A stretch of DNA of 5,362 nucleotides from an uncultured Clostridia bacterium (lineage in GTDB: Bacteria > Bacillota > Clostridia > Oscillospirales > Acutalibacteraceae). Below the pieces are notes generated by a model. The model worked only from the letters and a program-made list of their open reading frames with translations. It ran no database searches and was not told the DNA's origin. The position numbers and the translations under genes were made by a program. Shown piece after piece: positions 1-5,362 of this stretch; within the stretch, counting starts at the first letter, position 1, and each line of letters opens with the position of its first letter. The DNA is taken from the NCBI GenBank assembly GCA_946186725.1, contig CAMHOI010000074.1, forward strand, positions 1 through 5,362. The letters run 5' to 3'.

Positions 1-2098
1 CACCGACAAGACGCCCGCGCTCTCCCCCTCCGCCGGCTGCGCCGTCGACCGCTTCCCCCTCGAAAACTGCGGCGATATTACCGTAGAGCCGCAGGTCGCC
101 AGCGTGGTCGTCACCCTCCGGTACAAGGACGCTCCCCTTCGCCTGGCTGCCGCCGCCAACGCCCGAGCGGCCGCCCTGCGCGACTTTGCCAAGGCCGTCG
201 AGCGGGCCGTGAGCCCCGCCTCCGCCGGAGACGAGCCCCTGCGCCGGGAGCGGCCGCGGGAGCGTTGTCCCCGCTGCGGCACACCCTTCCGTCCCGGCAC
301 CCGGATCTGTCCCAAGTGTCACGGCAAGGTCTCCCTCTTCTTCCGTCTGCTCGGCTTTTTCAAGCCCTATTCGGTGCGCACCGTCCTGGCGGTGCTCTGC
401 TTCATCGGAACGGCGCTGGTGGGACTGGCCACCCCCTACCTGAGCGGCAGCGTCCTGTACGGCAGGATCTTCTCCGGCGAGCAGGAAACCGCCCGGGCTC
501 TGGGCGCCCTTCTGCTGCTGGTACTGACCATGTTCGCCGTGCGGGTGGTCGGCCAGCTCTTCTCCGCCCTGCACAGTTTCATTGTCGCCAAGGTCGTCCC
601 CTTCGTGGTCAAGGACGTCAAAAACCGCGTGTTTGACGCCATGAACCGCCTCTCCCTTCGCTTCTTCCAAAGCCGGGAGACGGGCGGCCTGATGACCCGG
701 GTGCTGGACGACGCCTACGACGTGACCTACCTCTTCATCGACGATCTGCCCGCCGCCTTCGTGGACGGCATCACGCTGGTCGTGGCCATGGTCATCCTCT
801 TTCTGCTCAACGTCAAGATGGCCCTGCTGGCCCTGGTTCTGCTCATCCCGCCCGCCGTCGTCACCTTTTTCCTGCGGCCGCGGATGTGGACCCTGTACGG
901 CAGGCGGCACCGCGCCTCCCGCACCATGAACGCCCACATCAGCGACAATCTGACGGGTGGCCGCGTGGTGCGCGCCTTCGGCACCCAGCAGAGTGAGAAG
1001 AACCGCTTCGTCGGCGCCAACCGCCGCGTGGGCAAGGTCGAGACCGACGTCGGCGGCATGGAGGCCTTCCTCTACGTGGTCTACAACGCCTCGGTCTGGC
1101 TCATCAACATGGGCATCTACATCCTGGGCGCCTGGCTCATCCTCAAGCGGGAGGGCGGGGTGGACTACGCCATGCTGCTGACCTTCTCGGGCTATATCGG
1201 GATGCTGTCCGGGCCTGTGGAGACCCTCTCCCGCTTCGTGCGGCAGTGGGTGGGCACCATGAACGGCGCCCAGCGCATCTTTGAGATCATCGACGCCCAG
1301 CCCGACGTCGTGGAGAGCGAGCACCCCGTCCACCTGGAGACGGTGCGCGGCGACGTCGCGCTCGAGCACGTCACCTTCGCCTACGAGCCGGGCAAGCCGG
1401 TGCTCAAAGACGTTTCTCTCCGCGCCCCTGCCGGGCAGATGCTCGGCATCGTCGGGCGCTCGGGCGCGGGCAAGTCCACCCTGCTCAACCTCATCGCCCG
1501 CCTCTACGACGTGGACGAGGGACGGGTCACCATCGACGGGGTGGACATCCGTGATCTCTCACTGTCCGACCTGCACGGGCTGATCGCCATGGTGTCCCAG
1601 GAGACCTACATCTTCATGGGCACCGTCGCGGAAAACATTGCCTACGCGCGGCCCGAGGCCACTCACGACGAGATCGTTGCCGCGGCCGTGGCCGCCTCCG
1701 CCCACGACTTCATCGTCGCTTTGCCCGACGGATACGACACCGTCATCGGCCCCTCGGGGCGGGAGCTGTCGGGCGGCGAAAGGCAGCGGCTGTCCATCGC
1801 CCGCGCCATCCTGACCGATCCGCGCATCCTCATCCTCGACGAGGCGACCGCCTCAGTCGATACCGAGACCGAGATCCGCATCCAGCAGGCGCTGGCGCGG
1901 CTCATCCGGGGGCGCACCACGCTCTCGGTCGCCCACCGCCTCTCCACTCTGCGGGACGCCGCCGACCTGGTCGTACTGGACGAGGGAAGGGTCGTGGAGC
2001 ATGGCACTCACGAGGAACTCATCCTGCAAAAAGGCACCTATTACCGCCTGGCCACCATCCAGAGCCGGGCGCTTGCGAAACGGGGGTTACCGGAATGA
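1..2098 (+). CDS. ABC exporter half-transporter with N-terminal PH-like domain and zinc ribbon (5' partial)
   Basis: The reading frame is open from base 2, so the gene begins upstream of the window; the GTG at 104 is only an internal in-frame codon. 698 residues are visible, numbered from base 2. Residues 1-70 align with the end of the PH-like domain of the downstream transporter (2667-4859), suggesting that about 40 residues are missing. A zinc ribbon follows: Cys 89, 92, 103, 106 (CPRC, CPKC; bases 266-319). Six membrane segments lie near 125-147, 165-192, 253-270, 272-291, 355-381 and 388-408. The ATPase domain has Walker A GRSGAGKST (485-493), Q-loop Gln533, signature LSGGERQR (589-596), Walker B Asp613 with catalytic Glu614, and H-loop His645. 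This is a type IV (ABCB/MsbA-like) exporter fold in the inner membrane. It is inferred to pair with the second half-transporter. The substrate is not evident. Its stop overlaps the DUF1854 start (ATGA). Confidence 0.93.
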   Translation, partial: TDKTPALSPSAGCAVDRFPLENCGDITVEPQVASVVVTLRYKDAPLRLAAAANARAAALRDFAKAVERAVSPASAGDEPLRRERPRERCPRCGTPFRPGTRICPKCHGKVSLFFRLLGFFKPYSVRTVLAVLCFIGTALVGLATPYLSGSVLYGRIFSGEQETARALGALLLLVLTMFAVRVVGQLFSALHSFIVAKVVPFVVKDVKNRVFDAMNRLSLRFFQSRETGGLMTRVLDDAYDVTYLFIDDLPAAFVDGITLVVAMVILFLLNVKMALLALVLLIPPAVVTFFLRPRMWTLYGRRHRASRTMNAHISDNLTGGRVVRAFGTQQSEKNRFVGANRRVGKVETDVGGMEAFLYVVYNASVWLINMGIYILGAWLILKREGGVDYAMLLTFSGYIGMLSGPVETLSRFVRQWVGTMNGAQRIFEIIDAQPDVVESEHPVHLETVRGDVALEHVTFAYEPGKPVLKDVSLRAPAGQMLGIVGRSGAGKSTLLNLIARLYDVDEGRVTIDGVDIRDLSLSDLHGLIAMVSQETYIFMGTVAENIAYARPEATHDEIVAAAVAASAHDFIVALPDGYDTVIGPSGRELSGGERQRLSIARAILTDPRILILDEATASVDTETEIRIQQALARLIRGRTTLSVAHRLSTLRDAADLVVLDEGRVVEHGTHEELILQKGTYYRLATIQSRALAKRGLPE
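2082..2086 (+). promoter_or_regulatory. Ribosome binding site of the DUF1854 gene
   Basis: A GGGGG run lies 8 nt before the ATG at 2095, inside the end of the upstream transporter gene. Together with the ATGA stop/start overlap at 2095-2098 it indicates translational coupling of the two genes. Confidence 0.55.
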
Positions 2099-2631
2099 CG
2101 CCGCTTGAGAACGTCAACGATCTGCTCAACGTCGAGCAGTCCATCGGGGTGCGCCGGCTGTCGCCGCGCAACGCCGTCTTCACGCCGTCGGGGGGCTTTG
2201 CCGCGCTGGACGTGGAGGGGGAGCACTACGACCGCGTCGTCGTCTGCCGCGCCTTTCCCTTCACCGAACCCGACCGATGGCTGTCCGTGCGCCCGGCGGA
2301 CGACGTCAAGCACGAGATCGGGCTGATCGAGCGGCCCGACGAATTTGACGAGGCCACCCGCGCCCTGCTCGACGAGCAGCTGGCCCTGCGCTATTTCACG
2401 CCCAAAATCCTGCGCATCCGCTCGGCGGTGGACAAGCACGGCTTCTCCACCATCGACGCGGACACCGACCGCGGCCGCTGCAAATTCTCCTTCCGCGGGG
2501 GAAGCGACGCCGTCACCCGCCTGTCCGAGACGCGGGTGATCTTCACCGACCTGGACGGCGACCGCTACGAGATCCCCGACGTCACCAAGCTGACCCGCCG
2601 CGAACAGAAAAAGATCGACGTTTATCTCTGA
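2095..2631 (+). CDS. DUF1854 family protein
   Basis: A 178-aa soluble protein with no signal peptide or membrane segment. I recognise the DUF1854 family from its pattern: an FPF..PDRWLSV segment (54-65, usual form FP.S.P...ISL), an acidic stretch near 80-95, LALRYFTPKILRI (96-108), TDRGRCKFSFRG (124-135) and DLDGDRYEIPDV (152-163). Length is near that expected for the family. Its biochemical function is unknown. Family members occur beside ABC exporters, and proteobacterial relatives have been named 'cyanophycin metabolism-associated DUF1854 family protein'. The gene overlaps the upstream transporter by 4 nt and lies 35 nt before the second one, so it is probably a cytoplasmic partner or regulator of that transporter pair (inference). 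The start at 2095 is supported by the overlap and the upstream GGGGG. Family assignment is fairly sure; the role is open. Confidence 0.9.
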   Translation: MTPLENVNDLLNVEQSIGVRRLSPRNAVFTPSGGFAALDVEGEHYDRVVVCRAFPFTEPDRWLSVRPADDVKHEIGLIERPDEFDEATRALLDEQLALRYFTPKILRIRSAVDKHGFSTIDADTDRGRCKFSFRGGSDAVTRLSETRVIFTDLDGDRYEIPDVTKLTRREQKKIDVYL

Positions 2632-2650
2632 CGCAGTTCGATTCCGTGAG

Positions 2651-2658
2651 AAAGGGGG
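2651..2658 (+). promoter_or_regulatory. Ribosome binding site fixing the start of the second transporter
   Basis: AAAGGGGG ends 8 nt before the ATG at 2667. It lies downstream of the in-frame GTG at 2646, so that earlier start would place the Shine-Dalgarno site inside the coding sequence. The ATG at 2667 is therefore the better start. Confidence 0.75.
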
Positions 2659-2666
2659 TGCGGCGC

Positions 2667-4859
2667 ATGCACCTGCACTTTGAGCCCACACCGGCGCAGC
2701 TCAGCGCCGCCGCGCTGGCGAAGGACGAGGTCCTGCGCTATGCTTCCCCCTGCGATCTGGACCAAAAGGGCGGGTACGCCGACGGCTTTGCCCTCTTCAC
2801 CGACCGTCGCTTCCTGCTGCTGATCGGGGAGCGGATCGCCGTCGCTTTCGACTGGGCGGACTGCCTGGCGCTGAAGTGCGAGGTCTACGTCGGCTGCGGC
2901 GCGCTGGTCGCTGACACCGGGGAGGGCAAGCGCCTGCTTTGCCGCTTCTCTCTCCGGCACGCCGACCGCTTCTGCGAGATCGCCGGGCTCGTCAACGAAG
3001 CGCTCTCCCCCGCCCATCCGCCCGCCGTTCCCTCAACCGCCAGGGAGCAATACTGCGTCAAATGCGGCGCTCCCCTCGTGGGCGGCACCTGTGCGGCCTG
3101 CTCGGGGCGGAGGGTGAGTCTGGAGCGTTTCCTTGATCTGTGCAAGCCGTACATCCTGCCGCTGACCGTCATTTCGGCGCTCATGCTGGCGGTCTCCTTC
3201 TGCACGCTGTACAACCAGCAGGTCGTCAAGGTCGTCCTGCGCGATTTTCTCAAGGACGCGACGGGCGAGTTTGCCGGGCTGATCCCCTACCTCCTCCTCA
3301 TGGCGGGGCTGGCGGCGGTCAACATCGCCGCCGCTGCGCTCAAGAAGATCCTCTGCGTGCGGCTGGGCGCCCGCATGAGCATGGACCTGCGGCAAAAGGT
3401 CTTTGACAAGCTGCAGACCCTCTCCATGTCCTACATCGGGCGCGGCAAGGCGGGCGAGCTGATGAACCGCGTCACCTTCGACACCGTGGCGGTGCGGGAT
3501 TTTATGGATCACTGCTTCGGCAACCTGATGAGCAACCTCGTGACCATGGTCGGCGCCGTCGTGCTGATGTTCGTCCTCAACGCCAAGCTGGCGATTCTGG
3601 CCGTCGTTTTCGTCCCGGCGGTGCTCCTGTTCTCCCGCGTGTTCAACCGCAAGGTGTTCCGCCTCTTCCGCGCCCAGGCGCACAAGAATGACAAAATCAA
3701 GTCCCGCCTACAGGACGTCATTTCGGGCATCCGGGTGGTCAAATCCTTCGGCCGGGAGAGCCGGGAGGCCGAGCGGTTCAACGAGTACAGCCGGGAACTG
3801 GCCGAGACCAACAGCCGCAACGAGGCCTTCTGGGCGATCTTCTTCCCCCTGCTGACGCTGGCGATGGGGCTGGGCATCCACTTCGTCCAGTACTTCGGCG
3901 GCGTGGACGTGCTGAACGGCGTCATGCCCGTGGAGGAGCTGGTGCAGTTCACCGCCTACGCCTCCCTCATCTACGCCCCTCTGCGCTGGATGGCGGGCCT
4001 GCCCCGCATGATCCTGCGAATGCTCAACGCCATGGACCGCATCTACGGCGTCCTGGACGAGGAGCCCGAGATCGCCGACCGCCCCGACGCCGTGCGGCAC
4101 GAGATCGCCGGCGACGTCGTCTTTGACGACGTGTCCTTCGCCTACACCTCCTACGAGCCGGTACTGCAAAACGTCTCCTTCACCGTCCGCCGGGGGGAGA
4201 AGATCGGTCTGGTCGGCGCCTCCGGCGTGGGGAAAAGCTCCCTGATCAACCTGCTCATGCGTCTGTGGGACGTCAACGGCGGGCGCATCCTCATCGACGG
4301 GATCGACGTGCGCGACTATGACGCCGCCGACCTTCACCGCCAGATCGGCGTGGTGCTGCAGGAGAATTTTCTCTTCTCCGGCACCGTGCTGGACAACATT
4401 CGCTACGCCTGCCCCGGCGCCGATATGGAGCAGGTCATCCGTGCCGCCAAGACGGCCAACGCCCACGATTTCATCTGTCTGCTCCCCGACGGATACAACA
4501 CCTACATCGGCGAAAAGGGGCACAAGCTCTCGGGCGGAGAACGGCAGCGCATCGCCATCGCGCGCGCCGTGCTCAGCGACCCCCGCCTGCTCATCCTGGA
4601 CGAAGCGACCAGCTCGCTGGACACCGAAAGCGAGGAGCTGGTGCAGCAGGCCATGGAGCGGCTGACGGGCGGGCGCACCACCTTCGCCATCGCCCACCGG
4701 CTCTCCACCCTGCGCAACGCCGACCGCATCGTCGTGCTGGCCGACCACCGGGTGGCCGAGATCGGCACCCACGAGGAGCTGATGAAAAAGAAGGGGGTCT
4801 ACTACGGCCTCATCACCGCCCAGTCCAAGCTTCACCGCCTGCCCAAGGCACAGAGCTGA
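2667..4859 (+). CDS. ABC exporter half-transporter with N-terminal PH-like domain and zinc ribbon
   Basis: A complete 730-aa protein starting at ATG 2667, chosen over GTG 2646 because of the Shine-Dalgarno position. Residues 15-115 form a PH-like cytosolic domain (strand pattern around FALFTDRRFLLL and the FDWADC segment). Cys 130, 133, 142 and 145 form a zinc ribbon (CVKC, CAAC). Membrane segments lie near 161-183, 205-228, 287-304, 306-325, 388-410 and 424-445. The ATPase domain has Walker A GASGVGKSS (517-525), Q-loop Gln565, signature LSGGERQR (621-628), Walker B Asp645 with catalytic Glu646, and H-loop His677. This is a type IV exporter, usual core length plus about 150 extra N-terminal residues. 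It has the same architecture as the upstream half-transporter but is clearly diverged, so an old duplication and a heterodimer are likely (inference). It is the last gene of the operon, ending 8 nt before the terminator element. The substrate is unknown. Confidence 0.95.
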   Translation: MHLHFEPTPAQLSAAALAKDEVLRYASPCDLDQKGGYADGFALFTDRRFLLLIGERIAVAFDWADCLALKCEVYVGCGALVADTGEGKRLLCRFSLRHADRFCEIAGLVNEALSPAHPPAVPSTAREQYCVKCGAPLVGGTCAACSGRRVSLERFLDLCKPYILPLTVISALMLAVSFCTLYNQQVVKVVLRDFLKDATGEFAGLIPYLLLMAGLAAVNIAAAALKKILCVRLGARMSMDLRQKVFDKLQTLSMSYIGRGKAGELMNRVTFDTVAVRDFMDHCFGNLMSNLVTMVGAVVLMFVLNAKLAILAVVFVPAVLLFSRVFNRKVFRLFRAQAHKNDKIKSRLQDVISGIRVVKSFGRESREAERFNEYSRELAETNSRNEAFWAIFFPLLTLAMGLGIHFVQYFGGVDVLNGVMPVEELVQFTAYASLIYAPLRWMAGLPRMILRMLNAMDRIYGVLDEEPEIADRPDAVRHEIAGDVVFDDVSFAYTSYEPVLQNVSFTVRRGEKIGLVGASGVGKSSLINLLMRLWDVNGGRILIDGIDVRDYDAADLHRQIGVVLQENFLFSGTVLDNIRYACPGADMEQVIRAAKTANAHDFICLLPDGYNTYIGEKGHKLSGGERQRIAIARAVLSDPRLLILDEATSSLDTESEELVQQAMERLTGGRTTFAIAHRLSTLRNADRIVVLADHRVAEIGTHEELMKKKGVYYGLITAQSKLHRLPKAQS

Positions 4860-4867
4860 CACACAAT

Positions 4868-4906
4868 AAAAAAAGCCCGCTTCCCCGATGAGGGAAGCGG
4901 GCTTTT
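4868..4906. terminator. Bidirectional intrinsic terminator
   Basis: A perfect 15-bp inverted repeat (4871-4885 with 4892-4906; arm AAAAGCCCGCTTCCC) has a 6-nt loop CGATGA. On the plus strand the stem runs into TTTT and then CGCC, a short tail. On the minus strand it runs into seven T's (complement of 4868-4874), a stronger tail. It lies between the convergent transporter and ireB stop codons, 8 and 10 nt away, and so terminates both units. Confidence 0.93.
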
Positions 4907-4916
4907 CGCCGTCAGT

Positions 4917-5162
4917 CTATTCGGACAGGAAGTCCTTGAGCAGGGTCTGCAGGATCTCGTCCCGATCCAGGCGGCGGATCAGGGAACGGGCGTTGTGATT
5001 GGTCGTGATATAGGTGGGATCCTCGGACAGGATATAGCCCACGATCTGGTTGATCGGGTTGTACCCCTTCTCCTTGAGGGCGTTGTACACCGTCACGAGA
5101 ATGCTGCGGATCTCCCGCTCGCGGTCGTCGCCGAGACTGAAGGTCAATGTCTTATCCTGCAT
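4917..5162 (-). CDS. ireB: IreB family regulatory phosphoprotein (DUF965/UPF0297)
   Basis: An 81-aa protein with the diagnostic family core: KEKGYNPINQIVGYILSEDP near residues 30-49, then YITTNHNARSLIRRLDRDEI (51-70) and a short acidic C-terminus. IreB is a small cytoplasmic protein of Firmicutes. In Enterococcus faecalis it is phosphorylated on N-terminal threonines by the PASTA kinase IreK and affects cephalosporin resistance. Here Thr5 and Thr7 (DKTLTF) are the equivalent candidates. The length is typical. The start is supported by AAAGGGG 7 nt upstream. It follows spoVFB by 48 nt on the same strand and is followed directly by the terminator, so the usual downstream ruvX and DUF1292 genes are absent here. 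A promoter of its own is possible in the 48-nt gap. Confidence 0.96.
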   Translation of the reverse strand: MQDKTLTFSLGDDREREIRSILVTVYNALKEKGYNPINQIVGYILSEDPTYITTNHNARSLIRRLDRDEILQTLLKDFLSE

Positions 5163-5169
5163 ACGATCA

Positions 5170-5176
5170 CCCCTTT
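5170..5176 (-). promoter_or_regulatory. Ribosome binding site of ireB
   Basis: AAAGGGG on the minus strand lies 7 nt before the ATG at 5162-5160. It is a near-ideal Firmicutes Shine-Dalgarno sequence and confirms the start. Confidence 0.8.
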
Positions 5177-5185
5177 GCTAATACT

Positions 5186-5214
5186 ATGTTACACCAAAAG
5201 GGTGAACTATTCAA
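5186..5214 (-). promoter_or_regulatory. Possible sigma-A type promoter for ireB
   Basis: On the minus strand TTGAAT (5214-5209, 4 of 6 matches to TTGACA) is separated by exactly 17 nt from TAACAT (5191-5186, 4 of 6 to TATAAT). The -35 box overlaps the spoVFB stop codon. This would give ireB vegetative expression independent of the sporulation gene upstream. An alternative -10, TAGTAT at 5185-5180, has no good -35 partner. An imperfect inverted repeat lies across the spacer. The match is modest and rests on sequence alone. Confidence 0.35.
5188..5207. repeat. Short imperfect inverted repeat between spoVFB and ireB
   Basis: GTTACACC and GGTGAAC are arms of an imperfect palindrome (7 pairs with one bulged base) around AAAAG. 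No T tract follows on either strand, so it is a poor terminator. It sits in the spacer of the possible ireB promoter and could be an operator half-site pair, or chance. Confidence 0.3.
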
Positions 5215-5362
5215 GCATTTTTTTGGGAAGGGGACAAAAGCACCGGCTGTACTTGCCTGCCCGCCAGCGCGGCTTCGACCGTTTCCCGGATGCGGGAAAA
5301 GTCGGCAATGACCGAGGTCGGCTTGCCGTCCGGGTCGTCCTGGGCCATGGGAACGAAGTAGA
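5211..5362 (-). CDS. spoVFB: Dipicolinate synthase subunit B, C-terminal end (5' partial)
   Basis: The last 49 codons are visible, ending in TGA at 5213-5211; the rest lies beyond the right edge. The piece has the characteristic SpoVFB/DpaB ending: YFVPMAQDDP, then KPTSVIADFSRI, then ETVEAALAGRQVQPVLL, with a short extra tail SPSQKNA. SpoVFA and SpoVFB together make dipicolinate from a lysine-pathway intermediate in the mother cell during sporulation; subunit B is the flavoprotein-like half. The companion spoVFA would be expected just upstream, outside the window. In Bacillus subtilis the operon is driven by sigma-K. No terminator separates it from ireB, so readthrough into ireB is likely. 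The identification rests on the short C-terminal segment but the motif match is good. Confidence 0.85.
   Translation of the reverse strand, partial: YFVPMAQDDPDGKPTSVIADFSRIRETVEAALAGRQVQPVLLSPSQKNA

Noticed and set aside
104..106. GTG as the true start of the first transporter
   Set aside because: The frame is open to the window edge and the preceding residues align with the PH-like domain of the second transporter, so the gene starts upstream of the window.
2646..2648. GTG as the start of the second transporter
   Set aside because: The Shine-Dalgarno sequence lies downstream of it, correctly spaced for the ATG at 2667.
2041..2691. Minus-strand open frame of 216 codons opposite the DUF1854 gene
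   Set aside because: It is a shadow of the DUF1854 gene and its flanks, with no family motif; the plus-strand frame has a clear family match, a Shine-Dalgarno site and operon spacing.
3033..3683. Minus-strand open frame of 216 codons opposite the zinc ribbon and first membrane helices
   Set aside because: It is a His-, Glu- and Gln-rich reverse reading of a membrane-protein gene, typical of an antisense artefact.
3708..4862. Long minus-strand open frame of 384 codons opposite the second transporter
   Set aside because: It lies wholly antisense to a clear ABC transporter. Its composition is that of high-GC reverse-strand shadow frames, and it shows no recognisable motif.
5188..5207. Inverted repeat as a terminator between spoVFB and ireB
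   Set aside because: The stem is short with a bulge and has no following T tract on either strand.

Overview
The window holds two convergent gene groups on a GC-rich chromosome. It looks like a spore-forming, high-GC member of the Clostridia. The evidence is the 3' end of a dipicolinate synthase B gene (spoVFB/dpaB, spore-core dipicolinic acid), a complete ireB gene (a Firmicutes-specific regulatory phosphoprotein), and strong AAAGGGG-type Shine-Dalgarno sites. Placement nearer Oscillospiraceae-like lineages is only an impression from GC content. Cluster I clostridia usually lack SpoVFA/SpoVFB, which argues against them.

Plus strand, 1-4859: a compact three-gene operon. A type IV (ABCB/MsbA-fold) ABC half-transporter, cut by the left window edge, overlaps by ATGA a DUF1854 protein of 178 aa. 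After a 35-nt gap comes a second, complete half-transporter of 730 aa. Both transporters carry the same uncommon N-terminal arrangement: a PH-like cytosolic domain, then a four-cysteine zinc ribbon directly before the first membrane helix, then six membrane segments and a full ATPase domain. All nucleotide-binding motifs are intact in both. The likely assembly is a heterodimeric ABC exporter with DUF1854 as a dedicated partner. DUF1854 proteins and such transporters have been named 'cyanophycin metabolism-associated' in proteobacterial annotation, but no cyanophycin gene is visible here, so the substrate is unknown.

Centre, 4860-4916: a perfect 15-bp hairpin with a T tract on each strand serves as a shared bidirectional terminator for the converging units.

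Minus strand, 4917-5362: the C-terminus of spoVFB (5' end beyond the right edge) runs into ireB. A possible housekeeping promoter for ireB overlaps the spoVFB stop codon. This is not the common alaS-ireB-ruvX arrangement: here ireB is the last gene before the terminator.

The best candidate for an undescribed system is the ABC-DUF1854-ABC operon. There is no non-coding stretch longer than about 60 bases, and I saw no RNA gene, mobile element or CRISPR array.
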